Part shown: piece after piece, positions 42,229 to 56,875 of the stretch
Layout: every line of letters starts with the position of its first letter
Numbering within the stretch: the stretch's first letter is position 1
Source of the DNA: Bradyrhizobium sp. RD5-C2
GTDB lineage: Bacteria; Pseudomonadota; Alphaproteobacteria; Rhizobiales; Xanthobacteraceae
Length of the DNA: 64,000 nt
Direction: 5' to 3'
NCBI RefSeq assembly: GCF_019972155.1
Contig: NZ_BOVL01000024.1
Coordinates: 1-64,000 of the forward strand
Position numbers and translations under genes: made by a program
Notes under the pieces: generated by a model
Databases searched by the model: none
The model's input: the letters and a program-made list of their open reading frames with translations, nothing else
What the model was told of the DNA's origin: nothing

Positions 42229-43047
42229 CTACGCCATCCGGTCGAGCTCGGCCGCGGCAAGGTTTGCAATCTGCAGGTCGATTTCGGCGAGCGGATTGTC
42301 ATCGCCGAGAAACCATGCTGCCGACAAGCCCGTCCAGGCGACGATCCATGACAGCAAGCGCCGGCGATCCAGCCTTGCTGCTTCCACGACGATGTCGAGG
42401 CGCCGCGCAAAACGTCCGGGTTCGGTCGCGACCGGCCGTGCCGGATCGGCAAGATCCGGATTGGTGAAGATGTTGGCGAAGTCGAAGCCACGCTCGCCGA
42501 CCAGATGCTTGGGATCGATCGCGAGCCAGCCGCGCGCGCCGAAGTCGAGCACGTTGTCATGGTGCAGATCGCCATGCAGCACCACGATCTCGCTGACATC
42601 GCCGAGCAGCGCTTCGGCGACGGCAGCCGATCGGTTCAGGATGCCACCGTGCGCCCTCGCCGCTGGCCACAGTTCGCGAAACCAGTCCCTCAATGGCGTC
42701 AGGTCCGGCCGCGGTTTCGTTCGCCGGGCGTGAAGCCGATCGGCCGTTGCACAGAGAATTCTGCAGGCCTCATCGTCTTGGCCGGTTCGCGCCATGTCGC
42801 TGAGCGAAGCCGAGCCCATCGCCCGTTCGAGCAGGAGCGCCTCGCCGTCACAGGCAAGGACGCGCGCCGCACCGTCGCCGTCCCACCATTCCATGACGAT
42901 GGCGCCGAGGCGTTCGTCCGGCTCGTGAGAGAGCTTGAGCATCGCCGGTTCGCCGAACTGCCGCACCGGCAGCAACCGTGCGGCGTGCGTCACGATCGGA
43001 TCGCCGTCGCGGACGAGGCTCCAGGCCGAGAGATAGGGTTCGAACAT
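42229..43047 (-). CDS. Aminoglycoside phosphotransferase APH(6)-like
   Basis: 272 residues. APH/choline-kinase fold of the streptomycin 6-kinase/hydroxyurea-phosphotransferase type: VMEWWDGDGAARVL, catalytic loop LHGDLHHDNVL (Asp about 159), metal-binding LAIDPKHLVGERGFDFANIFTNP. Chromosomal copies like this are common in soil bacteria and may phosphorylate an antibiotic or a metabolite; resistance is not implied by sequence alone. Confidence 0.85.
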   Translation of the reverse strand: MFEPYLSAWSLVRDGDPIVTHAARLLPVRQFGEPAMLKLSHEPDERLGAIVMEWWDGDGAARVLACDGEALLLERAMGSASLSDMARTGQDDEACRILCATADRLHARRTKPRPDLTPLRDWFRELWPAARAHGGILNRSAAVAEALLGDVSEIVVLHGDLHHDNVLDFGARGWLAIDPKHLVGERGFDFANIFTNPDLADPARPVATEPGRFARRLDIVVEAARLDRRRLLSWIVAWTGLSAAWFLGDDNPLAEIDLQIANLAAAELDRMA

Positions 43048-43246
43048 CGGGCGGGCTGATTGAGTGATCAGGGGACGTACCCGTCGTTGTAAGCATTGCC
43101 TGCGCGCGCCGCCACGCTGGCTCCCTGCGGCGCATCGTGGCAGCGCCGTGCCAACCGGTTCCTGGCCGGCCTGCCATGTTGGCTGATGACAGCCCCCACC
43201 CTTCTCGCGCTACAATGTCGCAGCCGGTGTGACGGAGGGTGTGGTG

Positions 43247-43504
43247 ATGCCGCGAAAGGGAATTACCGGACACGACGATTGGGCGGTCACGGAAGCGCTG
43301 GCCACCGCGCTGGTCGCGCTCGAGCAGTTGCCGTCGAAGCATCAGCCGCGCGCGCATATGGAGGACGTGCGGAAGATCCTGACCGCGAGATGTGAGGCCG
43401 GCGCCGTCACCCTGCATCTTGCACAAGCCAAGTGCCGGTTGTTTCCCGATACCGATCCCCTGACCATCTATGAGGAATACGGCCTCAAGGACGGACTGGG
43501 ATAG
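43247..43504 (+). CDS. Small hypothetical protein, 85 residues
   Basis: ATG at 43247 with GGAGGG 7 nt upstream. The protein is largely helical (TEALATALVALEQLP, HMEDVRKILTARCEAGAVTLHLAQAKCRLFPD). No domain recognised. It is convergent with the sorbosone-dehydrogenase-like gene, with a hairpin between them. Confidence 0.6.
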   Translation: MPRKGITGHDDWAVTEALATALVALEQLPSKHQPRAHMEDVRKILTARCEAGAVTLHLAQAKCRLFPDTDPLTIYEEYGLKDGLG

Positions 43505-43506
43505 CA

Positions 43507-43523
43507 GCCGCCGTCGCGGCGGC
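43507..43523. terminator. Hairpin between convergent genes
   Basis: Perfect 6-bp stem GCCGCC/GGCGGC with a 5-nt loop, 3 nt after one stop codon and 31 nt after the other. There is no T run, so it is only a possible terminator. Confidence 0.35.
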
Positions 43524-43553
43524 CCCTGAAGAGCCCCGGTAAAGATCGAACGG

Positions 43554-44897
43554 CTAGTCGTGGCTGACGCGCCAGATCGTGCCGTTGCCGTCTTCGGAGA
43601 CCAGCAGCGCGCCGTCCCGCGCCACGGTGACACCCACCGGACGGCCCCAGACCTCATTGTCGCCGATGACGAAGCCGGTGACGAAATCCTCGTACTCGCC
43701 GGTCGGTACGCCGTCCTTCAACCTGATGCGAATGACCTTGTAGCCGGTGCGCTTCGCGCGATTCCACGAGCCGTGTTCGGCTGCAAACGCATCGCCGCGA
43801 TATTCGGCCGGAAAACTGCTGCCGGTGTAGAAGGTCAGGCCGAGTGAGGCCGAGTGCGCCTGCAACAGCACGTCGGGAGTAGTCACCTTGTCCTTGAGGT
43901 CGGGCCGCGCGCCGGCATGTGCGGGGTCTTCGTTGGCGCCGATATAGTACCAGGGCCAGCCGTAGAACGCGCCCTCGCGGACACGCGTCACATAGTCGGG
44001 CACGAGGTTGTCGCCGCGGCCGTCGCGCTCGTTGGTCGAACACCAGGGCGTGCCGCTTCCGGGCTGGATCGCAAGTCCGACGCAGTTGCGGATACCGGTG
44101 GCGAACAGTTTCTGGCTCTTGCCGTCGGGATCGAAGGCCAGCACAGCCGCACGGTCGGTTTCCGATCCCCAGGCAGCGCCAAGCGCGTGATCGCGGCTCC
44201 AGCTTTCGATACCTTCCGGCGGCCGGCCAAGGCCCTCGCCAGCGTTGCCGGCGGAGCCAACCGAGACCAGCATCCGTTTGCCGTCCGGCGTGAACACGAT
44301 GTCGCGCGTCGAGTGGCCGTAGCCGTGCGGAAGGCTTGCGACGATGCTCTCAGGCCTTCCCGACGCCTTGAGATCGCCGTTGCGGTAGGCAAAGCGCACG
44401 ACGCTGTCGGTGTTGGCAACGTAGAGCCATTGCGGATTGTCGCCGTTTGGAAAGAACGCGATGCCGAACGGCCGGCTCAGTCCGGTTGCGTAGACCTCAT
44501 TGGTCGCCGACTTCGAGCCGCCATCGGCGCCGCGCAGGATGCGGATGCGGCCGGAGCTGGTTTCCACGACGAAGATATCGCCATTGGGCGCGGTCCGGAT
44601 AATGCGCGGACCGCTCAATCCGCTGGCAAATAGCTCGACCTTGAAGCCCGCCGGCACCTGCGGCACCGCCGATGCGGGGCGTGACACGACGCGGGACGAA
44701 TTGCTGCTGGAAGCCGTTGCGCCCGGCTTGGGTAGGTCCTGCGGCGTGATCAGGCGCACCGTGCCGGGTCTGTCGCGCTGCCAGTCGCCGAAGGCCTCCA
44801 CGCCCTTCAGCACAGGTTCTGCGCCCGACCGCGCGATGCTGCTCACCACGAGGATGACGACGGACATGCTCACGCCGGCAAGATTTGTCTTACGCAT
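43554..44897 (-). CDS. PQQ-type sorbosone/glucose dehydrogenase-like beta-propeller protein
   Basis: 447 residues with a signal peptide (to about RSGA, 26). The propeller has repeated blades: VPAGFKVELFASGLSGPRII, GIAFFPNGDNPQWLYVANTDSVVRF, RDIVFTPDGKRMLVSVGSAGN, WCSTNERDGRGDNLVPDYVTRV, FYGWPWYYIG and a final GNGTIWRV. This fits the GSDH/sorbosone dehydrogenase family, which is periplasmic and usually PQQ-dependent. Substrate unknown; no electron-accepting cytochrome is adjacent. Confidence 0.85.
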   Translation of the reverse strand: MRKTNLAGVSMSVVILVVSSIARSGAEPVLKGVEAFGDWQRDRPGTVRLITPQDLPKPGATASSSNSSRVVSRPASAVPQVPAGFKVELFASGLSGPRIIRTAPNGDIFVVETSSGRIRILRGADGGSKSATNEVYATGLSRPFGIAFFPNGDNPQWLYVANTDSVVRFAYRNGDLKASGRPESIVASLPHGYGHSTRDIVFTPDGKRMLVSVGSAGNAGEGLGRPPEGIESWSRDHALGAAWGSETDRAAVLAFDPDGKSQKLFATGIRNCVGLAIQPGSGTPWCSTNERDGRGDNLVPDYVTRVREGAFYGWPWYYIGANEDPAHAGARPDLKDKVTTPDVLLQAHSASLGLTFYTGSSFPAEYRGDAFAAEHGSWNRAKRTGYKVIRIRLKDGVPTGEYEDFVTGFVIGDNEVWGRPVGVTVARDGALLVSEDGNGTIWRVSHD

Positions 44898-45035
44898 TTG
44901 CTCCTCGCGCGAGGTCCCTGTCAGACGCGAAGCTCATAGCGCAGTTCGCGCGCAAGCTGCGTTCACAATGTCGGCTGCATCAATGTTCATCGGGAGGCGC
45001 CGTGACAGCGACAGGCGAGCGCTCCGCAGGATGCG

Positions 45036-46532
45036 CTACACGGCCCGGGACCTGACCATGGGCTTGCGCTCGGCTGCCGACGGTTCGCGGAACGCCGGCG
45101 TGTCTCCGACAAGCGGCTTGAGAGGAACCGTAAGGCGGCAGATCAGGCCCTCGGCACGCCAATCGAAATCGGCCCGTCCGCCGAGTTGGGTCTCGATGCT
45201 GGCGATGACACTTCGTGTGCCGAAGCCTTTCTGCTTCGGCTTGGTCACCGGAGGCCCGCCGGATTCGACCCAGGCCAGGATCAGTGTGTCGTCCGCCACT
45301 TCCCAGGTGATCGCGAGCCGGCCCGGCAACACCGACAGGCTGCCATATTTGGCGGAGTTGGTGACGAGCTCGTGGAGCGCCAGTGCCAATGTCTGCGCAG
45401 TCGCGGGCTGCAACTGCACCTCTCCGCCGGCGATCTGGATCTGCCCGGCCTCGGAGTAAGGCGCGATCTCCTCGGTCACCAGCCGCCGGACTTCGGCGCC
45501 CTGCCAGCTCGACAGCGACAGCACGGTGTGAACCCGCGCCAGCGCCGTGATGCGGCCCTCGACCGCCCGCACATAGGCGGTCACGTTCTGCGCGCGCGTC
45601 AGGCGCACGATCGACTGCGCCAGCGCGAGCGCGTTCTTGGCGCGATGGTCGACCTCGCGGGTCAACAGGCTCTGCCGTTCCTCGGCCTTCTTGCGATCGG
45701 TGATGTCGACGGTGACGCCGCTGACCCGCACCACCCTGCCGTTCCTGTCGCTGGTCGCCGCAGCCGTGCCGACGCACCAGCGTATCTCGCCGTCCGGCCG
45801 CACCACGCGGAATTCGGCCTCATAAGACGTGCGGCCGTTGTCGAAACCGGTCCAGCCCTGCCGGAGTTGTTCGACATCGTCGGGATGAAACAGCGCCTGG
45901 ATATTGTCTGATGTCAGCGCGAAGGACTTCGGTTCGACGCCGAAGATCTTGTATTGTCCCTCGTCCCACATCCAGTCGCCGTTGACCCAATCCCAGTCCC
46001 ACGAGCCCATCTTGCCCGCGGCAATCGCCATGCTGCGGCGCGCCTCGCTCTCAACCAGCCGCGTGGTCGATTGCTCGAGCTCGGCGGTACGCGCGCGCAC
46101 CCGGTCCTCGAGCTCGGCATTGAGGCGTTCGAGTTGCCGTGTCTTGCGGTAGAGTTCGGCGAACACGCGGATCTTTGCGCGCAACACTTCCGGCACAACC
46201 GGCACCGGCACGTAATCGACCGCGCCCATCTCGTAGCCGCGCAGCCGATCGATGTCGCTGACCTGGATTGCCGAGATGAAGATCATCGCGGTCTTCTGAA
46301 AGCGCGGATGCTCGCGGATCATCGCGGCGAGTTCGAAGCCGTCGAGCTCAGGCATGCAGACGTCGACCAGAATGACCGCGACTTCGTTCTTGAGCAGGAA
46401 CTCGAGCGCCTCGCGGCCCGACGAAGCGGCAACCAGCGTCTCGCCGAGCTCCTTCAGGATCACCTCATAAGCCAGCAGCTTGGCCGGCTGGTCATCGACC
46501 AGAAGGATGTTTACCTTTTCATGGTCCATCAT
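45036..46532 (-). CDS. Receiver - PAS - HWE histidine kinase
   Basis: 498 residues. Receiver (about 8-125; ILLVDDQPAKLL, phospho-Asp in ILVDVCMPELDG) leads via a coiled coil (about 130-165) to a PAS domain (about 175-290) and a kinase with EVDHRAKNALALAQSIVRL and the WVESGGP motif that define the HWE class. HWE kinases in rhizobia often feed general-stress or light responses. It starts 13 nt after the giant HAMP kinase stop, so they are one operon, and it may receive phosphate from that kinase. Confidence 0.9.
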   Translation of the reverse strand: MMDHEKVNILLVDDQPAKLLAYEVILKELGETLVAASSGREALEFLLKNEVAVILVDVCMPELDGFELAAMIREHPRFQKTAMIFISAIQVSDIDRLRGYEMGAVDYVPVPVVPEVLRAKIRVFAELYRKTRQLERLNAELEDRVRARTAELEQSTTRLVESEARRSMAIAAGKMGSWDWDWVNGDWMWDEGQYKIFGVEPKSFALTSDNIQALFHPDDVEQLRQGWTGFDNGRTSYEAEFRVVRPDGEIRWCVGTAAATSDRNGRVVRVSGVTVDITDRKKAEERQSLLTREVDHRAKNALALAQSIVRLTRAQNVTAYVRAVEGRITALARVHTVLSLSSWQGAEVRRLVTEEIAPYSEAGQIQIAGGEVQLQPATAQTLALALHELVTNSAKYGSLSVLPGRLAITWEVADDTLILAWVESGGPPVTKPKQKGFGTRSVIASIETQLGGRADFDWRAEGLICRLTVPLKPLVGDTPAFREPSAAERKPMVRSRAV

Positions 46533-46545
46533 GTTCGATCGCCGA

Positions 46546-52830
<6,285 letters not shown>

Positions 52831-52979
52831 GTAATTTCCCCTACGCGCCGGCCACGAATCCAGGGACTCGGAGAAGCCAGTGCGACCATAAGAATGACTG
52901 CCCTTGATCTATTCAAGCGGGAAAACGCCAAAACCGCGATTTGTGACGCAAACCGAGGGGCTTAATCGCCAATGGAACC

Positions 52980-53007
52980 AAAAGTTCCCATGCGCATTGG
53001 AACTTTT
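52980..53007. promoter_or_regulatory. Inverted repeat between divergent kinase genes
   Basis: Perfect 9-bp arms AAAAGTTCC/GGAACTTTT with a 10-nt spacer in the 283-nt gap between the giant kinase (minus) and the PAS kinase (plus). It could be an operator or an RNA hairpin in the giant kinase leader. Confidence 0.4.
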
Positions 53008-53066
53008 TGCGCAGTAGCGTAAGCCGTTCGTATTGCCTGGCCGTCGTCGGCGCATTTGATCGCATT

Positions 53067-53091
53067 GGAACATTGGCCTCTCCGGAACGTT
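53067..53091 (+). promoter_or_regulatory. Probable EcfG-type (general stress) promoter
   Basis: GGAAC at 53067-53071, a 16-nt spacer, and CGTT at 53088-53091 match the alphaproteobacterial EcfG consensus GGAAC-N16/17-CGTT. Transcription would start near 53098, 16 nt before the ATG of the PAS-PAS kinase at 53114. Confidence 0.65.
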
Positions 53092-53113
53092 CCCGGCGTT
53101 GGCAGGATTGGTG

Positions 53114-55066
53114 ATGGTTAAGAAATCAGACGGGCTCAGGCGGGGCATTTTCGAGAACGAGCGCAGCTTCCGGCTGCTGGCCGGAGGAGCGGCAGACTAC
53201 GCGATCTGCACGCTCGCCCCTGATGGACGGGTGATCAACCGGAACAAAGGCGCCGAACGCATCACCGGCTATCCGGCCAAGGCAATCCTCGGCAAGCACT
53301 TCTCGGCCTTCTATCCTGCGGAGACGCGTGCATCGGGCCTTCCCGCGAAGGCGTTACAGGTGGCGCGGAAGGATAAGCACGCCGTGGCCGAGGGCTGGTG
53401 CATCCGCAAGGACGGATCGCAATTCTACGCCTCGGTCGTCATCGATCCGATCTACCAGAAGCGCAAGCTGATCGGCTACGCGATGGTCACCCGCGACGTT
53501 ACCGAGCACCAACAGGCGCGCGCGGATCTCGACGCCAGCGAAAGCCAGTTCCGCCTGCTGGTGAGCAACGTCACCGACTACGCGCTGTACATGCTGACGC
53601 CCGCCGGCATCGTCGCCAACTGGAACGCCGGCGGCGAGCGCATCAAGGGCTATTCGCCCGGCGAAATCATCGGCCAGAGCTTCGCGCGGTTCTACACGCC
53701 GGCGGACCAGGCCGCGGGCAAGCCGGCTCGCGCGCTCAAGATCGCGGAAGAGACCGGCCACTACGAGGAGGATGGCTGGCGGGTCCGCAAGGACGGCTCG
53801 TTCTTCTGGGCCAGCGTCGTGATCGATCCGATCCGCGACGACGACGGCAGTCTGGTCGGATTTGCCAAGATCACGCGGGACATTTCCGAGCGGCGTGAGG
53901 CGCAGCAGAAGCTCGAACTGGTGCAGCGACAACTGGCGGAATCGCAGAAGATGGATGCGCTGGGCCAATTGACCGGCGGCGTCGCGCACGACTTCAACAA
54001 CCTGCTGATGATCATTTCGGGCAATTTGCACCGGATCAAGCGCGAGGTGACGAGCGAGCGCGGCCAGCTTGCCCTGAGCGCGATCGAAACCGCATCCGAG
54101 CGCGCCGCATCCCTGACCAGCCAACTGCTCACGTTCGCGCGCCGCCAGAGCGTCAACCCGCAGACCATCGTTGTCGCCGACCGGATCACCGCGGTGCGAG
54201 AGGTGCTGAGCAGCGCGCTCGGCGGCGCGATCAAGCTCAACATGGAGATCCAGCCGGATCTCTGGCCGGTCTTCGTCGACCCGAACGAGTTCGAGACCGC
54301 GCTGATCAACCTCGTCGTCAATGCGCGGGACGCGATGGCCAATGGCGGTACGCTGACCGTCTCGGCCCGAAACGTATCCGAAACCACCGAGGTGGCCGTC
54401 AGCGTGGCCGATACCGGCGAAGGCATCCCCCAGGATGTGCTGAGCAAGGTGTTCGACCCGTTCTTCACCACCAAGCCGGTCGGCAAAGGGACCGGCCTCG
54501 GACTGTCCCAGGTCCACGGCTTTGCCCACCAGGCCGACGGGCGGATCGAGATTGCAAGCGCGCTTGGCAAGGGCACGACGGTCAGCGTCTACCTCCCGCG
54601 CGGGACCGCGGCCGCAACGGGCACGACCAAGCGCCACAGCGTGCGCGGCTCCGCGACCGTCCTGCTGATCGAGGACAATCCGGCCGTTGCGGACGCGAGC
54701 ACGGGCCTGCTCGAACAGCTCGGCTACACCGTGCGCTGGGCCTCGAACGCTGAGGCTGCCTTATCGGAAATCGACGCCGATGGCGTCGACGTGGTGTTCA
54801 GCGACATCGTGATGCCGGGCAGGATGGACGGGCTGAAGCTGGCGCGCACGATCCGGGACAGGAAGCCCGAGCTGCCGATCCTGTTGACGACTGGCTACAG
54901 CGAGAGTGCGCGCGACGTGCGGTCCGACTTTCCGGTTCTGCGCAAGCCGTACCACATTCACGACCTCAGCCGAGAACTCTCGAAGCTGACGGGGCAACGA
55001 TCCGAAACCGCTCCGGATCTCCCAGCGCATCAAGATGCGCCCAGAAAGGTGAGAGTTCGGCAGTAA
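53114..55066 (+). CDS. PAS-PAS hybrid histidine kinase with receiver
   Basis: 650 residues from ATG at 53114 (AGGA 7 nt upstream); a TTG at 53099 would leave almost no leader after the predicted EcfG start. Two PAS/PAC units (about 15-135 and 145-265; each ends with a VIDPI and TRDIxE segment) lead to HisKA (GGVAHDFNNLL, His about 290), HATPase_c (NLVVNARDAMA, DTGEGIP, GTGLGLSQVHGF) and a receiver (about 515-630; LLIEDNP, VFSDIVMPG, LLTTGYS). No membrane segment, so it senses a cytoplasmic signal. The promoter suggests it belongs to the general stress response. Confidence 0.92.
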   Translation: MVKKSDGLRRGIFENERSFRLLAGGAADYAICTLAPDGRVINRNKGAERITGYPAKAILGKHFSAFYPAETRASGLPAKALQVARKDKHAVAEGWCIRKDGSQFYASVVIDPIYQKRKLIGYAMVTRDVTEHQQARADLDASESQFRLLVSNVTDYALYMLTPAGIVANWNAGGERIKGYSPGEIIGQSFARFYTPADQAAGKPARALKIAEETGHYEEDGWRVRKDGSFFWASVVIDPIRDDDGSLVGFAKITRDISERREAQQKLELVQRQLAESQKMDALGQLTGGVAHDFNNLLMIISGNLHRIKREVTSERGQLALSAIETASERAASLTSQLLTFARRQSVNPQTIVVADRITAVREVLSSALGGAIKLNMEIQPDLWPVFVDPNEFETALINLVVNARDAMANGGTLTVSARNVSETTEVAVSVADTGEGIPQDVLSKVFDPFFTTKPVGKGTGLGLSQVHGFAHQADGRIEIASALGKGTTVSVYLPRGTAAATGTTKRHSVRGSATVLLIEDNPAVADASTGLLEQLGYTVRWASNAEAALSEIDADGVDVVFSDIVMPGRMDGLKLARTIRDRKPELPILLTTGYSESARDVRSDFPVLRKPYHIHDLSRELSKLTGQRSETAPDLPAHQDAPRKVRVRQ

Positions 55067-55069
55067 TTC

Positions 55070-55264
55070 TCAAGTTGAGGACGAACGGTCCGCCGGCCAG
55101 GTTCGCCGCACCAATTGCACCCGTTCGATGCGGCTGCATTGCTCGCAGCGATATTGAAGGATGTCCCTGCCCTCGCTGCCCGGAGAGCTGCTCTCAAGCC
55201 GCATCGTCCTGATGCAGCTGATGCAGGAAATCAGCGTCAGCAGTGGACTGCGATCGTCATTCAT
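55070..55264 (-). CDS. Small zinc-ribbon-like protein
   Basis: 64 residues from ATG at 55264. Two Cys pairs, CISC and CEQC, are separated by about 27 residues (RTMRLESSSPGSEGRDILQY between them), a treble-clef or zinc-ribbon arrangement common in tiny rhizobial proteins. It ends VQLVRRTWPADRSSST. It lies 3 nt from the stop of the convergent kinase gene. The ribosome-binding site is weak, so the call is moderate. The rest of 55265-55429 shows nothing I can name. Confidence 0.5.
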   Translation of the reverse strand: MNDDRSPLLTLISCISCIRTMRLESSSPGSEGRDILQYRCEQCSRIERVQLVRRTWPADRSSST

Positions 55265-55429
55265 CGATGCCCGCGGTGGCGCGGTTGGATCGGCGATCAT
55301 GGCGCTGGGCGATGCTATGGTGTTGGCTCTCACCACAAGAAAATGCCCACCCGCGGCCAGGGTTCCAGCCCCGAAACCTGATTTGAGCGCGAGACGGTGC
55401 GGACGCTCCTGTTTACCCGAGCGGCCGGA

Positions 55430-55735
55430 TCACACCCTGGCGCTGGGCTTGGCCTTGTGTGATTTCACTGGGGCCGGCTTAGCGGTTGCGACCGGCCGAT
55501 CCGCAAAGCTTCGGCTCAGCCGCTCCCGAACCGTGGGGAGGCGCTCGCCACCGCCGGCGGCCTTCCAGCGGCCGATGAGTTCGGTCACTTCGGCGCGCAT
55601 TGCCATCAGCCGGTAGGACGCCTCGCTGCAATCCAGATCGCGGTTGACCTGGTCCCGGATCGACGCCTCGACCAGGGTCATCTCAGCCCGCAAAGTGCTG
55701 ATCCTACGACGAATTTCATTGATCTTGTTGTCCAT
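55430..55735 (-). CDS. Small coiled-coil protein
   Basis: 101 residues. The first 60 residues are a predicted coiled-coil helix pair (INEIRRRISTLRAEMTLVEASIRDQVNRDL; YRLMAMRAEVTELIGRW), followed by a basic, Pro/Ala/Lys-rich tail (VKSHKAKPSARV) that might bind nucleic acid. No family recognised. Divergent from the 66-residue gene at 55797 with a short AT-rich gap. Confidence 0.6.
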   Translation of the reverse strand: MDNKINEIRRRISTLRAEMTLVEASIRDQVNRDLDCSEASYRLMAMRAEVTELIGRWKAAGGGERLPTVRERLSRSFADRPVATAKPAPVKSHKAKPSARV

Positions 55736-55796
55736 GGCTTGTTAGAACAAAAATAGAACATATTGTCAAGTCACGATCCGGCAAGTGAGGTGAGCG

Positions 55797-55997
55797 ATGA
55801 GCATGGCAGCGGTAAGATTTGGCGGGGTTGCGGAGCGGCTTGGCGGGCTGATGTCGCGTGCCCAGGCGCTGCGGTTGAGGAGTCTAGCCGAGGAGGCCTA
55901 TCAGCCGAACCAGTACGTGCACGGCCTGACGTCAGAGGAAGCCGAACGGCGCATCGATGCGCTCAGGGCCGAGATCGCATTGGCGGATTCCTTCTGA
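55797..55997 (+). CDS. Small DUF3072-like protein
   Basis: 66 residues (ATG at 55797 or 55803). The segment SRAQALRLRSLAEEAYQPNQYVHGLTSEEAERRIDALRAEI resembles DUF3072, in which a short helix, an acidic loop and a final xEAxRRIDAL helix recur. Function unknown. Confidence 0.6.
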   Translation: MSMAAVRFGGVAERLGGLMSRAQALRLRSLAEEAYQPNQYVHGLTSEEAERRIDALRAEIALADSF

Positions 55998-56089
55998 ACC
56001 GCCCGGGCCGGACACTCCCTTAAGGCTTTGATATAGCGGCGCAGCTAGGTCTGGTCTGTTATTGCTGTTTGCCTGTGGGGGAGCCTTTC

Positions 56090-56344
56090 GTGCTGGAGCT
56101 GGAGAAGCGGTCGCCGCTAGCGTTTCCGATCACGCTGAAGGACGGGCGAACGCTCGCGACCGTTGGCGACGCGGCGGACTACCTGTCAGCGCTGAATGTC
56201 GATCAGCGCGAGCGCGGGTACTGGAAGACGGCAATCATGATGTTCAACAACGCCATGCGCGAGCCCAGCTATCTGAGGATCGCAACGATGAATCTGCGCT
56301 CTGCGCTTGTGTATGACCGTCTCGTCGACGACGTCGGCCACTGA
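56090..56344 (+). CDS. Small hypothetical protein, paralogue of 56506-56763
   Basis: 84 residues from GTG at 56090, chosen because GGGGGAG lies 7 nt upstream; a TTG at 56069 gives a slightly longer frame. Core DGRTLATVGDAADYLSAL is followed by a helix region with AIMMFNNAMREPSYLRIATMNLRSALV. The converging gene 160 nt away encodes a protein with the same plan (ETVTLATVGQAHRFISNL, then AVEWMEFRSLHDDALVAL). Role unknown. Confidence 0.6.
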   Translation: MLELEKRSPLAFPITLKDGRTLATVGDAADYLSALNVDQRERGYWKTAIMMFNNAMREPSYLRIATMNLRSALVYDRLVDDVGH

Positions 56345-56468
56345 TTGTGGTGTTGCAGCTACAGCCGAATCGGCACTCCTTTCGTAAGGCCCGTTCGTTA
56401 TGGCCGCAAACAAGGTAACGGCGGTACACGCGACGGCCAGGGGCGCAATGCGCTTCGGCCGCACTCTC

Positions 56469-56505
56469 GGGCCGCCTTCGGAGGGCCAAGGCGGCCCATT
56501 TCTTT
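56469..56505 (+). terminator. Rho-independent terminator
   Basis: Perfect 10-bp stem GGGCCGCCTT/AAGGCGGCCC with a 9-nt loop and a T-rich tail (ATTTCTTTT), about 125 nt downstream of the small plus-strand gene. It ends at the edge of the convergent gene. Confidence 0.65.
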
Positions 56506-56763
56506 TCAGAGCAATTTGGCCCGGACGAATAGCACCCGCAGCGCGGAGGTTGCCTGCACCGTCAGCATGGCGTTGCCGGCCGCGCGCTCCAGCGCGACCA
56601 GCGCGTCGTCATGCAGTGAGCGGAACTCCATCCATTCGACGGCGCTGAGATTGCTGATGAAGCGGTGGGCCTGGCCGACGGTCGCGAGCGTTACCGTCTC
56701 GCCGTTCAGCCGCACTCTGAATGTCGCCTTCAGCGGCGTGTCGGATTTGGAAACGTCAGCCAT
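56506..56763 (-). CDS. Small hypothetical protein, paralogue of 56090-56344
   Basis: 85 residues. FRVRLNGETVTLATVGQAHRFISNL is followed by helices with a RSLHDDALVALERAAGN segment and a C-terminal ALRVLFVRAKLL. Shares the TLATVG motif and length with the convergent gene. No signal peptide. Small proteins of this plan are frequent in Bradyrhizobium; no function is known to me. Confidence 0.65.
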   Translation of the reverse strand: MADVSKSDTPLKATFRVRLNGETVTLATVGQAHRFISNLSAVEWMEFRSLHDDALVALERAAGNAMLTVQATSALRVLFVRAKLL

Positions 56764-56875
56764 GGCGCGGTTGTGCTCCGCGGTGCGTTAATGTCAATCT
56801 AATTTCTCTGCTCCCACGCCGGCGCGCCGGCTCCACGGAATCGCAATGTCTGTTAGCGTTTCGTGGAGGTGATTC

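Noticed and set aside
52908..52920. Ninth FixK-like box (TTGATCTATTCAA)
   Set aside because: The spacer is 5 nt instead of 6, so it does not fit the consensus.
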